64,000 bases of DNA from Flavobacteriales bacterium. Its GTDB lineage: Bacteria; Bacteroidota; Bacteroidia; Flavobacteriales_F; PHOS-HE28. The stretch lies in the NCBI GenBank assembly GCA_016705545.1, contig JADIYA010000018.1:1-64000 (forward strand), given 5' to 3'. The notes beneath the pieces were generated by a model. It was given only the letters and a program-made list of their open reading frames with translations, had not been told where the DNA came from and ran no database searches. A program made the position numbers and the translations under genes. This document shows positions 27,168-35,782 of this stretch, in pieces; position 1 is the stretch's first letter; the number at the start of each line of letters is the position of its first letter.

Positions 27168-28286
27168 CTACATCTCAGGCGCGAAGCCCCGCAAGCGCTC
27201 GGCGATGCGCCGCGCAGCGAGGTCGGTGAGGCGGGCAGCGCCCTCGCGCGCCAGGTCGGCCTTGGCGGCACGCACCTGCTCGCTGAGGTGGATGCGCCCG
27301 GTCTGCGCGTCGATGAGCTGCACCTGCACCTCGAGATCGCGCTTCAGCAGGTCGTCGTACCTGGTGACGCGCCCGGTGAGCAGGTAGCGCGCGCCGAGGA
27401 GCTTGCCGGCCTGCGCCATCTGCTCGTTGTAGTTGCCGCTCATCTGGCGGCGCTGCTCGGCCAGGACCACATCGGTGCTGCCGCGATCGATCAGTTGCAG
27501 GAAGGGGTCCTTCAGCGCGAGCAGTTCGCGCTGCACGAGGCCGGCCAGCTCCGTGTCAACCGGTCCGCTGCCGATTTCGAAGCCCATGATGGTGCGCTTG
27601 GCTCGCGATTGCTGCACCGGCAGGTAGGCCAGCGTGAAGCGTGCTTTCTGCCGACAGGCCTCCATGCGGGCCATTACATCGCGGTGGGCGGCATCGATGG
27701 CGGATACGGCGGTGTAGCGCTCATGGGCCTGGCGCCAGAGGCCGAGTTCCTCAGCACGAAGTCCCTCGCGGTACAAGGGTTCGGCTTCGGCCATACGGAT
27801 CAGGAAAGGTGCCTGCTTGTGCGCGGGATTCAGCTGCAGGCATTGGCGCGCCAGGGCGATGGCCTCTGGGAAACGGTCCGCGCGCAGCTCGGCTTCGGCT
27901 TCTTGGTAGCGCGCTTCGGCCTCGCGGTTCTTGGCTTCATTGCGGGCATCGTCCACCTCTTGGTTCCAGCGCAGGTCAATCCCCTTGAGGGCGATCCGCT
28001 CCCGGAAGTCCACGGCGGTCTGGCGGTCGCGGTCGCCTTCGGCCAGGCCAGCCATGCGGTAGCTCATGATGGCGGCGCTCATGCGATCGTCGAGCAGGCG
28101 TTGCGCGGTGCGCGCATAGCCTTCGCGGGCCTGCAGGCTATTGGGCTTGCGGTCCCAGGCTTCGAGGTAAGCGGAGGCCGCCGATTCCAATTGCGCGGAC
28201 TGCTCCAGCACTTGCGCCTGCTGCAGCGCGCGCTTCGCGGCACAGCCGCAAAGCAGGAGGGCGAGGGCAAGGATCGCGGGGCGCAT
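27168..28286 (-). CDS. CsgG-like/TPR lipoprotein
   Basis: A 372-residue predicted lipoprotein: MRPAILALALLLCGCAAK has a lipobox with Cys15. The middle is helical with tetratricopeptide-like repeats (ALQQAQVLEQSAQLESAASAY; ARYQEAEAEL; ARQCLQLNP). The C-terminal 120 residues (AGKLLGARYLLTGRVTRYDD, QVQLIDAQTGRIHLSEQV) resemble the CsgG/YcfM nucleotide-binding-like core. Outer membrane attachment is likely; export or stress-sensing roles are possible. TACATTCG (28299-28292) ends 5 nt before this ATG, which argues against the longer open frame and for a leaderless mRNA. Confidence 0.75.
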   Translation of the reverse strand: MRPAILALALLLCGCAAKRALQQAQVLEQSAQLESAASAYLEAWDRKPNSLQAREGYARTAQRLLDDRMSAAIMSYRMAGLAEGDRDRQTAVDFRERIALKGIDLRWNQEVDDARNEAKNREAEARYQEAEAELRADRFPEAIALARQCLQLNPAHKQAPFLIRMAEAEPLYREGLRAEELGLWRQAHERYTAVSAIDAAHRDVMARMEACRQKARFTLAYLPVQQSRAKRTIMGFEIGSGPVDTELAGLVQRELLALKDPFLQLIDRGSTDVVLAEQRRQMSGNYNEQMAQAGKLLGARYLLTGRVTRYDDLLKRDLEVQVQLIDAQTGRIHLSEQVRAAKADLAREGAARLTDLAARRIAERLRGFAPEM

Positions 28287-28347
28287 GGCGGCGAATGTAT
28301 TGGCCAAGCATCGTGCCGATGGAAGGGCGAACGGGCCTTGAAAGCAA

Positions 28348-28374
28348 CGAGCCCCGCCGTGGTGGCGAGGCTCG
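28348..28374 (-). terminator. Hairpin downstream of mscL
   Basis: A stem of 6 + 4 bp with one internal mismatch (28348-28358 with 64-74) closes a GTGGT loop. It lies 20 bp beyond the mscL stop. The T tract on the minus strand is poor, so the efficiency is uncertain. Confidence 0.4.
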
Positions 28375-28393
28375 CGCGGATAACGGTGAGCGG

Positions 28394-28825
28394 CTACTTC
28401 TTCAGCGCGTCGCGGATCTCCATCAGGAGCTTCTCCTCGTTGGACGGACCGGCGGGCGCAGGCGGCGGCTCGGCCTTCTTCATGCGGTTGATGGCCTTGA
28501 TCACCATGAACATCACGAAGGCGATCACGAGGAACTCGATGGCCACAGTGACGAAGGAGCCCCATTTCACGGCGACTTCAGCGACAGCCGGCACCACGTT
28601 GCCTGCCGCATCGGTTGATTCGGCCGTTGCCTTGGTGAGCACGAACTTCTTGTTGTTGAAGTCAACGCCGCCGGTGAGCTGGCCGATCAGTGGCATCACC
28701 ATGCCGTCGATGAACGCCGAGGTGACCTTGCCGAAGGCCGCGCCCATGACGAAGGCCACGGCCATGTCGACCAGGTTGCCCTTCATCGCGAACTCCTTGA
28801 ATTCCTTGATCATGCCCATGGTCAT
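28394..28825 (-). CDS. mscL: Large-conductance mechanosensitive channel
   Basis: A 143-residue homopentameric emergency-release channel of the inner membrane. TM1 is VDMAVAFVMGAAFGKVTSAFIDGMVMPLIGQLTGG and TM2 is VAIEFLVIAFVMFMVIKAINRM, followed by the cytoplasmic Pro-rich linker and an EEKLLMEIRDALKK helix bundle. The periplasmic loop carries an Ala/Thr-rich insert (about 20 residues) compared with E. coli, as often in Bacteroidota. Start codons at 28825, 28819 and 28813 are possible; the second or first fits the family. A TATTTTCG box lies 18 nt before 28825. Confidence 0.93.
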   Translation of the reverse strand: MTMGMIKEFKEFAMKGNLVDMAVAFVMGAAFGKVTSAFIDGMVMPLIGQLTGGVDFNNKKFVLTKATAESTDAAGNVVPAVAEVAVKWGSFVTVAIEFLVIAFVMFMVIKAINRMKKAEPPPAPAGPSNEEKLLMEIRDALKK

Positions 28826-28891
28826 GTTGGTTTTGGTTCGGGTCGAAAATAGGTGCAACTCCGGTTCAAGAGCCGTGCAGTTGGGGCAGCA

Positions 28892-29000
28892 GAAAAAAAG
28901 AGGGGCAAGCGATCCGCATCGCACCGCTACAACCGCCTGCCCTTGCTGCCTTCCGGCCCTGGGGGATTCGGCGGGAGCTGGTCGTACGGGACTTGCCCCG
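28892..29000 (-). ncRNA. ffs: Signal recognition particle RNA, small bacterial (4.5S) type
   Basis: On the minus strand the sequence runs from about 29000 to 28900. Near its centre is CAGGGCCGGAAGGCAGCAAG, the conserved 4.5S RNA apical hairpin with a GGAA tetraloop and the asymmetric Ffh-binding loop. The ends pair (GGGGCAAG at about 28999-28992 with CTTGCCCC at 28908-28901), giving a long rod about 100 nt in length. A T7 run follows immediately (28892-28898), a terminator tail. TACATTCG (29011-29004) is a -7 box 4-5 nt upstream. The RNA works with Ffh and FtsY in co-translational targeting to the membrane. Confidence 0.88.
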
Positions 29001-29077
29001 GCGCGAATGTAGGGAGCATGGCAGCAATCGGGTCCGCGCGGCGAACCATTCAATCACCCGCTTCTACCTTGCCCCGC

Positions 29078-29887
29078 ATGGGGAGCTACACGAAGCGCGT
29101 GCTGGTGACCGGCGCGAGCAGCGGCCTGGGCAAGGCGATGGCCGAACGCTTAGTGGCGCAAGGGCATTCCGTAGTGGGCACCGGAAGGCGCGTGGACGAT
29201 GGCGCGGTCGCCAACGGGGTAACGCTGGTGCGCATGGACATCACCGATGAGGCCTCGGTGCGGCACGGCGTGCAGGAAGCGCTCACGCGATTGGGCGGCA
29301 TCGACGTGCTGGTGAACAACGCCGGGCTCGGCATCCAAGGACCTGCGCAGGACATCGAACCCGAAATGGCCCTGCGCCTGCTCGACACCAACGTATTGGG
29401 CGCGCACCGCCTTTGCCGCGCCGTGCTGCCCACGATGCGCGCGCAGAAGAGCGGCCTCGTCATCAACATCAGCAGTTTGGCGGCCAACTTCGGTCTGCCC
29501 TACCGCGCCTTCTACAGTGCGAGCAAAGCGGCCCTGGAGCGCTATGGCGAGGCGCTGGCCATCGAGGAGGAACGCTTCGGCATCACCGTGGTGAATGTGC
29601 AGCCCGGAGAGTTCCGCACACCGATCGCCGAAGGCCGATTGAGGCCCGAGCGCATCAGTCCCGAGCATGAGCCGGGCTACGCGCGCGCCATGGAACTGCT
29701 CGGCGGGAGCATGCACTACAGCCGCGACCCCGACGAGCTGGCGCGCGTGGTGGCGCGCATCATCGCCTCGCCGAAACCCAAGGCCAGCTACCTCGTGGCG
29801 CAAGGCGTGCAGCGCATCAGTGTGCTGGCGAAGAAGCTCCTGCCCGGCCGGATGTTCCAACGCATGGTGGGCAAGCACTATCAATAG
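29078..29887 (+). CDS. Short-chain dehydrogenase/reductase
   Basis: A 269-residue classical SDR. TGASSGLGKAMAE is the cofactor-binding TGxxxGxG, NNAGLG follows strand 4, and the catalytic Ser/Tyr/Lys are in INISSLAANFGLPYRAFYSASKAALERYGEAL. The post-catalytic VQPGEFRTPI is the usual cofactor loop. The substrate is unknown; the profile is like DltE/YciK-type oxidoreductases. The ATG at 29078 follows TACCTTGC by 5 nt. It ends 2 bp before the bestrophin gene, so the two share a transcript. Confidence 0.85.
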   Translation: MGSYTKRVLVTGASSGLGKAMAERLVAQGHSVVGTGRRVDDGAVANGVTLVRMDITDEASVRHGVQEALTRLGGIDVLVNNAGLGIQGPAQDIEPEMALRLLDTNVLGAHRLCRAVLPTMRAQKSGLVINISSLAANFGLPYRAFYSASKAALERYGEALAIEEERFGITVVNVQPGEFRTPIAEGRLRPERISPEHEPGYARAMELLGGSMHYSRDPDELARVVARIIASPKPKASYLVAQGVQRISVLAKKLLPGRMFQRMVGKHYQ

Positions 29888-29889
29888 CC

Positions 29890-30774
29890 ATGGTCTCCTA
29901 CGACCCCTCCGACTGGTTCAAGGCGCTGGCGCTGCACAAGGCCGATACCTTCCGCAAGCTGTGGCCCTGGCTCCTCCTCGTGGGCGCTTTCACCTATGGG
30001 GTGGGCTTCCTCGAGCTCAAGCGGATGGGCATGGGCGACGAGAGCCTCGTGAAGAACCTGCCGGTGATGCACAGCCTGCTGGGCTTCGCGATCAGCATGC
30101 TGCTGGTGTTCCGCACCAACACGGCCTACGACCGCTGGTGGGAGGGCCGCAAGCTCTGGGGCCAACTGGTGAATGCCAGCCGCAACCTCGCCGTGAAGAT
30201 CGATGCGCTGCTGCCCGAGGACAAGGACGCGCGCGCCTTCTTCGCCAAGCTGATCCCGCTCTACGCGCACGAGCTGCGCCTGCACCTGCAGCGCGAGAAG
30301 ACGCGCCTGGAGCTGGATTCGAAGCCCCACCCGGAGATCCCCGATTTCGACCGCAGCAAGCATGTGCCCATGCAGATCGTGCAGCTCATGACCGCGCGCG
30401 TGCGCCGCATGCTGAAGGAAGGCGGCATCACCGGCGAGCAGCTGCTCACCGTGGACCGCGAGCTGGCGCAATTGCTGGAGATCTGCGGCGCCTGCGAGCG
30501 CATCAAGAACACGCCCATCCCCTACTCCTACAGCAGCTTCATCAAGAAGTTCATCGTGATCTACGTGCTCACCCTGCCCTTCGGCTTCGCGTTCACGCTG
30601 GGCTGGCTCGCCGTGCCCGTGGTGATGTTCATCTTCTACGTGATGGCCAGCCTCGAGCTCATCGCCGAGGAGATCGAGGATCCCTTCGGCAAGGACCAGA
30701 ACGACCTGCCGATGCAGCGGATCGCCTCCACGATCAAGGGGAACGTTGAGGAAGTACTCGAATCAGGAGCCTGA
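29890..30774 (+). CDS. Bestrophin family ion channel (UPF0187)
   Basis: A 294-residue membrane protein. RTNTAYDRWWEGRKLWGQLVNASRNLA is the bestrophin core signature, preceded by two hydrophobic helices (WPWLLLVGAFTYGVGF, VMHSLLGFAISMLLVF) and followed by PYSYSSFIKKFIVIYVLTLPFGFAF and an EIEDPFGKDQNDLPM loop. Bacterial homologs such as KpBest form pentameric cation channels, while animal ones pass chloride; selectivity here is not known. It converges with the symporter gene, the two coding ends overlapping by 12 bp. Confidence 0.88.
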   Translation: MVSYDPSDWFKALALHKADTFRKLWPWLLLVGAFTYGVGFLELKRMGMGDESLVKNLPVMHSLLGFAISMLLVFRTNTAYDRWWEGRKLWGQLVNASRNLAVKIDALLPEDKDARAFFAKLIPLYAHELRLHLQREKTRLELDSKPHPEIPDFDRSKHVPMQIVQLMTARVRRMLKEGGITGEQLLTVDRELAQLLEICGACERIKNTPIPYSYSSFIKKFIVIYVLTLPFGFAFTLGWLAVPVVMFIFYVMASLELIAEEIEDPFGKDQNDLPMQRIASTIKGNVEEVLESGA

Positions 30775-32193
30775 AGCGGCGGCGCCTTCCTCGCGGAAGA
30801 GCTGCTCGCCCTGGCTATGGGCGATGATGCTGCAGCAAGCGGCATCGCCGGTCACGTTCACCACGGTGCGGCACATGTCGAGCAGGCGGTCAACCGGCAG
30901 GATGATGGCGATCCACGCCGGGTCGAGGCCCAATCCGCTGAGCACGATGAAGAGCGTGATGAGGCCCGCACTGGGCACCGCCGCGGCACCGATGCTCGCA
31001 AGCGTGGCGGTGAGGATGACGCCGAGCTGCTGGCCGATCGAGAGGTCGACCCAGTGGAACTGCGCGAGGAAGATCACGGCCACGGCCTGGTAGAGGCTGG
31101 TGCCATCCATGTTCACCGTTGCACCGATGGGCAATACGAAACTCGCCGTGCTCTTGCTCACCCCGATGCGCTCCTCCACGCACTCGATCGTGGCCGGCAA
31201 GGTCGCGGCGCTGCTGCTGGTGCTGAAGGCGAGCAGCTGCGCCGGACTGATGGCCTTGAGGAAACGCGCGAACACGTTGCGCCGCATCAGCAGCGTCATC
31301 ACCACAGGGTAGATCACGAAGACCACGAGCGCCAACCCGAGGAGCACGGTGATGCTGTAGCCCGCGAGCGACTTGAACAACTGAAGCACGGCCGCAGGAT
31401 CGTCGCCCGCGATGCGCGAGACCACGCCGGCCATCAGCGCGAACACGAACCAAGGCGCTGCGCGCATCACCACGTCCACCATCTTCATGAACACCTCGTT
31501 GAGTCCGTTCACCAGCGACACCACCGGCGCGGCCGTGGCCGCAGGGATCATGAGCAGCACGATGCCGAAGAAGAGGGCGAAGAAGATCACCTGCAGCATC
31601 AGCGCGTCGTTGAAGCTGAGGAAGATGTTGCTGGGCACCATGTCCACGAGGAACTGGAGCGGACCGCCCTGCACCTGTTTCGCCTGCTCCACCTTGCCCA
31701 TGAGCGCGGGATCGGGCGGCGAGGCTTTCCGCGCCGCGAGCACCTCGGCCACCAGTGCGGCATTCGCAGGGTCGCAACTCACGCAGCGGCCATCCTTGGG
31801 CTTCTCCACGCTGGCCGTCTCCTGCACCCAGAGCTCATAGCCGATGCGGTTGCGCAAGCGCTGGGCATCGTCGGCCCATTCACCGGGCTTGATCACATTC
31901 ACCAGCAAAAGGCCCACGCTGATGGCCATCACCGTGGTACCGAGGTAGAGCGCCAGCATGCGCAGGCCGGTGCGACCCAGCTTGGCCACATCGCCCAAGC
32001 CGCTCACCCCGCTGATGATGCTGAAGAGCACGAGCGGGATCGCGATGAGCTTCAGCAGATTGATGAAGATGTCGCCGAAGGGCGCGATCCAATCCAAGGT
32101 GAATTCGCTGAAGCCGAGCGTGCTGCTGGTCACGGCCCAGATGATGCCGGCACCGAGGCCGATGAGGATGCGCAGGGGGAGCGATGCCTTCAT
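30763..32193 (-). CDS. Dicarboxylate/amino acid:cation symporter (DAACS family)
   Basis: A 476-residue inner membrane transporter for glutamate, aspartate or C4-dicarboxylates coupled to Na+ or H+. LLKLIAIPLVLFSIISGVSGLGD, the serine-rich hairpin AFSTSSSAATLPAT, PIGATVNMDGTSLYQAVAVIFLAQ and VDRLLDMCRTVVNVTGDA (NMDGT, D-x(3)-R-T-x(2)-N) are the family motifs. Between TM3 and TM4 it has an extra periplasmic loop of about 70 residues with two cysteines (RCVSCDPANAA) instead of the short loop of GltPh. The start ATG at 32193 follows CATCTTGG by a few bases. Confidence 0.92.
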   Translation of the reverse strand: MKASLPLRILIGLGAGIIWAVTSSTLGFSEFTLDWIAPFGDIFINLLKLIAIPLVLFSIISGVSGLGDVAKLGRTGLRMLALYLGTTVMAISVGLLLVNVIKPGEWADDAQRLRNRIGYELWVQETASVEKPKDGRCVSCDPANAALVAEVLAARKASPPDPALMGKVEQAKQVQGGPLQFLVDMVPSNIFLSFNDALMLQVIFFALFFGIVLLMIPAATAAPVVSLVNGLNEVFMKMVDVVMRAAPWFVFALMAGVVSRIAGDDPAAVLQLFKSLAGYSITVLLGLALVVFVIYPVVMTLLMRRNVFARFLKAISPAQLLAFSTSSSAATLPATIECVEERIGVSKSTASFVLPIGATVNMDGTSLYQAVAVIFLAQFHWVDLSIGQQLGVILTATLASIGAAAVPSAGLITLFIVLSGLGLDPAWIAIILPVDRLLDMCRTVVNVTGDAACCSIIAHSQGEQLFREEGAAASGS

Positions 32194-32274
32194 GGGGCCA
32201 AGATGGGGAATCCTCGAATGATCGATGACAGCCTCAAGGGTGGCCGTCAATTCACACTTGGCGCGATTAGGTCT

Positions 32275-32367
32275 CATCGGGCCTTCAGCCCTCCAATACC
32301 CTATCGCGTCCATTGGCTCGCGCCACTGGCGCAAGCCGCTATCTGGTCGGGCTTTCAGCCCTCAGAT
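32275..32367. repeat. Palindromic repeat unit A, copy 1
   Basis: A 93-bp unit beginning CATCGGGCCTTCAGCCCTCC and ending GGGCTTTCAGCCCTCAGAT. Copy 2 (32414-32506) is nearly identical. The GGGCCTTCAGCCC core is an interrupted palindrome whose inverse, GGGCTGAAGGCCC, closes unit B, so the whole array can fold. Confidence 0.8.
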
Positions 32368-32413
32368 TCCCTGTCCTCGTTATCCACTCGCTTCGTGGCG
32401 CATGCCGGGAGCT

Positions 32414-32506
32414 CATCGGGCCTTCAGCCCTCCAATTTCCTATCGCGTCCATTGGCTCGCGCCACTGGCGCAAGCCGCTATCTGGTCCGGCTTTCAGCCC
32501 TCAGAT
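32414..32506. repeat. Palindromic repeat unit A, copy 2
   Basis: The same 93 bp as copy 1 with only a few substitutions by eye, followed directly by unit B1. The two copies are separated by 46 bp of unrelated sequence. Confidence 0.8.
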
Positions 32507-32673
32507 ATTTCCCCGTTAACGAAGCATCCGGCGCTGCCAGAAGCAACCAGCATATCCAACCCCATTAACGTGTCGAATGGTAGGCCTGAAGGGCCGACCA
32601 CATCCCCGGCGGCACCCGTGGTGCTGCCGTTTCACCAGCCCAAGCATCAGGAAGGCTGAAGGCCCGACGAGAC
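32507..32673. repeat. Repeat unit B, copy 1 (upstream of transposase)
   Basis: A 167-bp unit starting ATTTCCCCGTTAACGAAGC and ending GGCTGAAGGCCCGACGAGAC. It recurs with the same length and high identity at 33261-33427 beyond the transposase. It contains internal GGCCTGAAGGGCC and closes with the inverse of the unit A palindrome. Confidence 0.82.
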
Positions 32674-32712
32674 CTGATCAAACCTAAATTCACAGCAATA
32701 ACCCCCTGCTCC

Positions 32713-33165
32713 ATGCCCCAATCACTCGGCAATATCATCATCCATGTCACATTCAGCACCAAGCACCGAGAGCCCTTCCTCCACGACGGAATCAAGCAGC
32801 GCATGCACGAGTACCTCGCGAGCATCGTGAGGAACCATGGGTCTGAGTGTTATCGGGCCGGGGGCATCGAGGACCATGTGCATATCGCTATTCGTCTCGC
32901 ACGGACCATGTCGGTTGCTGATCTGGTGGAGCAAGTCAAAACGGGGTCCTCACGCTGGGTGAAGACCCAGGACGAACGATGCCAGAAATTCGCTTGGCAA
33001 ACGGGGTATGCTGCGTTCTCAGCCTACTATAAGGATGTTGACCGACTGCTCGCGTACATCGATGGACAAGTCGAGCATCATCGTCTTCAATCCTTCAAGG
33101 ACGAGTATCGGAGCCTACTCATCGAGAATGGCATTGACTTCGATGAGCGGTACGTCTGGGATTGA
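32713..33165 (+). mobile_element. Y1 (IS200/IS605-like, REP-associated) transposase
   Basis: A 150-residue single-strand DNA transposase. EDHVHIAIRL supplies the HUH pair, and the catalytic Tyr is probably in the FSAYYKDVDRLLAYIDGQVEHH helix. It starts MPQSLGNIIIHVTFSTKHR, as in many Bacteroidota IS200-like TnpA. No TnpB or other cargo is present. Flanking 167-bp repeats (B1, B2) and A-type units on both sides make the element look like a RAYT that has spread its own palindromic repeats. The coding region appears intact and its base composition is less GC-rich than that of neighbours. Confidence 0.85.
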
Positions 33166-33168
33166 GTT

Positions 33169-33260
33169 CATCGGGCCTTCAGCCCTCCCGCGCCGTGCGT
33201 GAACCAAGGCTTGCACCACGGGCGCAAGCCGCTTTCTGGCCAGGCTTTCAGTCCGCAGCT
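33169..33260. repeat. Palindromic repeat unit A, degenerate copy 3 (downstream of transposase)
   Basis: It begins with the same CATCGGGCCTTCAGCCCTCC, three bases after the transposase stop, and keeps GCGCAAGCCGCT and GGCTTTCAG near its end, but the middle has diverged. It is followed directly by unit B2, in the same A-B order as upstream. Confidence 0.7.
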
Positions 33261-33427
33261 ATTTCCCCGTTAGCAAAGCATCCGGCGCTGGCAGAAGCAA
33301 CCAGCATCTCCAATCCCATGATCGTGACAAATGGTAGGCCTGAAGGGCCGACCACATCCCCGGCGGCACCCGTGGTGCCGCCGATCCACCAGCCCAAGCA
33401 TCGGGAGGGCTGAAGGCCCGACGAGAC
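33261..33427. repeat. Repeat unit B, copy 2 (downstream of transposase)
   Basis: A 167-bp copy of unit B1 in the same orientation, ending GGGCTGAAGGCCCGACGAGAC. With B1 it forms a direct repeat bracketing the transposase. Confidence 0.8.
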
Positions 33428-33445
33428 GCAGGGAATGAACTTCAA

Positions 33446-34659
33446 TCAGCTGCGCTCAACAAGACGCCCTGTCCCTCGCGCAACGCGCTCCAGGATCGCC
33501 TGCAAGCCCGCGATGCTGTCCTCCACGCGGTGCTCGCGCTCGGCCTTCGCCCGGCCAGCGCGGCCCAGTTCCCCGGCCAGCTGCGGATCGCGCGACACGC
33601 CAGCCCATGTGCCGCCGCCATGGCCTCCACATCGTGCTCATCGCAGAGCAGCCCGTGCTTCTCGTGCTCAACCACATCAGCGATGCCTGCATGCCGCGTG
33701 GCCACCACAGGGATGCCGGATGCCATGGCCTCGAGCACGGCCACCGGCGTGCCCTCACGGTCGCCGTTGAGTGCGCGCACGCTGTGCAGCACGAATGCAC
33801 GCGCGCCGCGCAGCAACGAAGCGACCTCGTCCGGACTCAGGATCCCCGGCAACTCCACCCGCCCGGCCAAGGGCGATGAGCGCACGCGCTGCAAGCAGCT
33901 CTCCCACAAGGAGCCTTGCCCCACCATGGTGAGCCTGGCCTCGGGCACGCGCATGGCGAGGCGCTCGAACGCGCTCAGGGCGAGGTGCGGAGCCTTCTTG
34001 TCAACGAAGCGGCCCACGAACACGAAATGCGGCGGCATGCGGGCTGGATACGCCCGGAGGGAAGCGCTCGGCATCCACCCCACAACTGTTGCGCACCACT
34101 TTCTCGCGCGAGCGCCCAATCGCAACAGCTCCTGCTCCATGTCGCGGCTCACCACCACCAGTGCGCTGGCCTGTGCGAAGAGCGCCCGGTAATCGTCGTG
34201 GGCTTTGATCACCGCATCGACATGCGCATCGAAGCCGTGGAAATGCGCCACAAGCGGCACGCCCGCCAAAGCGCATGGCGCGAGCATCGCATGGTCAGTG
34301 GTGCCGTACTCAGCGAGCACCACGTTGATGCGCGCCCGGCGCAGCTCGGCTGCAACGCGCCGCACCAGGATTCCATCCTGATCCGTGCGAAGCGCGCGTG
34401 CAGCAGCCTGATCGCGCAGATAAGCGAATGCCCCTTTGCCGCGCAACACCTTTCCATTCACCGCATGCGTGGGCAACTCACCTCCGGCAAGCACCAGCTC
34501 CACGCCTCTCAATCGCTCGATGTGCGCGGAGATAAAGGTCTCGCTCCAAGCATTCTCCTTCGGCGTTACGATGGCCAGGCGGATGGGGGCGGACGTAGCG
34601 CTTTCATGCCAGTTGTTCAGGCCACGCGCGGCGGAGTCGGAGCACTCATTTGACAGCAC
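33446..34659 (-). CDS. Glycosyltransferase family 4, paralog 1 (at least three indels)
   Basis: A GT-B enzyme of about 400 residues, expected to extend a surface glycan. VGRFVDKKAPHLALSAFERL, TMVGQGSLWESC, and EGTPVAVLEAMASGIPVVATRHAGIADVV give the GT4 donor domain. Compared with the adjacent paralog, the stretch near 34040-34130 is read in the wrong frame between two compensating indels (the alternative frame reads REKVVRNSCGVDAERFPP, as expected), and near 33600 a third indel diverts the C-terminus; the correct frame (SRDPQLAGELGRAGRAKAE) ends at 33446. The start is probably the GTG at 34659, overlapping the upstream gene. Confidence 0.78.
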
Positions 34660-35782
34660 GTCCTGAGCACGCGGGCTCCTTAATTGGCAACCGGGCGATG
34701 CCTATCCGGACTGCACGACGGTGCTGTCCTGCCCGTCTTCTCGCCTTCGCACGACCGGCACGACCCATGTGTCCAGCCAATTCCGCATCGCGCGCCACGC
34801 GCTCCATATTCCTCGCCATGCCCACCACATCCGCTTCGTCGCAGAGCAGGCCATGCACCTCGTGCTGCACCACATCGGCGATGCCCGCATGGCGCGTGGA
34901 TACCACCGGGATGCCCGTGGCCATGGCCTCGAGCACGGCCAGCGGCGTGCCTTCGCAATCACCGCTCATAGCACGCATGCTGTGCTGCACGAAAGCACGC
35001 GAACCGCGCATCAGGGCAGCGATCTCCTCGGGGCTTCGCACACCGGGCAGATCAACCCGGCCGGCCAAGGGCGCTGATGCCGCGCGTTGCACGCAGCTCT
35101 CCCATTGCGGCCCCTGCCCTACCATGGTGAGCTTGGCTTCGGGCATGCGTTGCACCAAGCGCTCGAACGCACTGAGAGTGAGATGCGGCGCTTTCTTATC
35201 GACGAAGCGGCCCACGGCCACGAAGTGCGGCGGCGCTTTCACGGGATCGCCAGAAGTGAAACGCTCCACATCGATGCCATAGCAGTTGTATACCAGCTTC
35301 TCGCGCGGTGCTCCAAGGCGCAGGAGCTGTTCTTCCATGAATCGGCTCACCGCAACGATGGCTTTGGCTTGTGCGAAGAGCGCGCGGTAGCCGCCCTTCT
35401 CATCAATCACCACCTGCTTGTGCGCATCGAATCCGTGGAAGTGCGCCACCAACGGGACGCCCGCCCTTGCACAAGCCTCGCGCATGGCATCGGCAGTGGA
35501 GCCGTACTCGGCCAGCACCACGTCGATGCGGGCCTTCCGAAGCTCTGCAGCCAAGCGCCGTGAGAGCAATCCGCGCTGATCTGTGCTGAGCAGGCGGGCA
35601 ATGACCTGATCGCGCGCGAACGCGAAGCCTCCGTACTGGAGAAGCTCCGGGCCATTCACCACGCGCCGCGGCAATTCCCCGCCGGAGAGCACGAGCTCCA
35701 CGCTGGTGAGCCTTTCGATGTGCGCCGCGATGAAGGTCTCGCTGTACACATTATGGGCTGGCGTGGCGATGGCGATGCGCAT
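34646..35782 (-). CDS. Glycosyltransferase family 4, paralog 2
   Basis: A GT4 of about 378 residues, tandem paralog of the preceding entry. The ATG at 35782 gives MRIAIATPAHNVYSETFIAAHIERL; the frame upstream is not family-like, and CATCTTTG ends 6 nt before this ATG. PPHFVAVGRFVDKKAPHL, MVGQGPQWESC and EGTPLAVLEAMATGIPVVSTRHAG form the donor-binding half. The last 30 or so residues (after GRAGRAKA) are arginine-rich and unlike the paralog, so the C-terminus is probably also shifted by an indel near 34740. Confidence 0.82.
   Translation of the reverse strand: MRIAIATPAHNVYSETFIAAHIERLTSVELVLSGGELPRRVVNGPELLQYGGFAFARDQVIARLLSTDQRGLLSRRLAAELRKARIDVVLAEYGSTADAMREACARAGVPLVAHFHGFDAHKQVVIDEKGGYRALFAQAKAIVAVSRFMEEQLLRLGAPREKLVYNCYGIDVERFTSGDPVKAPPHFVAVGRFVDKKAPHLTLSAFERLVQRMPEAKLTMVGQGPQWESCVQRAASAPLAGRVDLPGVRSPEEIAALMRGSRAFVQHSMRAMSGDCEGTPLAVLEAMATGIPVVSTRHAGIADVVQHEVHGLLCDEADVVGMARNMERVARDAELAGHMGRAGRAKARRRAGQHRRAVRIGIARLPIKEPACSGRAVK

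Noticed and set aside
27132..29012. A 626-residue plus-strand open frame
   Set aside because: It is the antisense shadow of the CsgG-like lipoprotein and mscL, and it crosses the SRP RNA region.
30817..32568. A 583-residue plus-strand open frame rich in His, Arg and Glu
   Set aside because: Antisense shadow of the dicarboxylate symporter.
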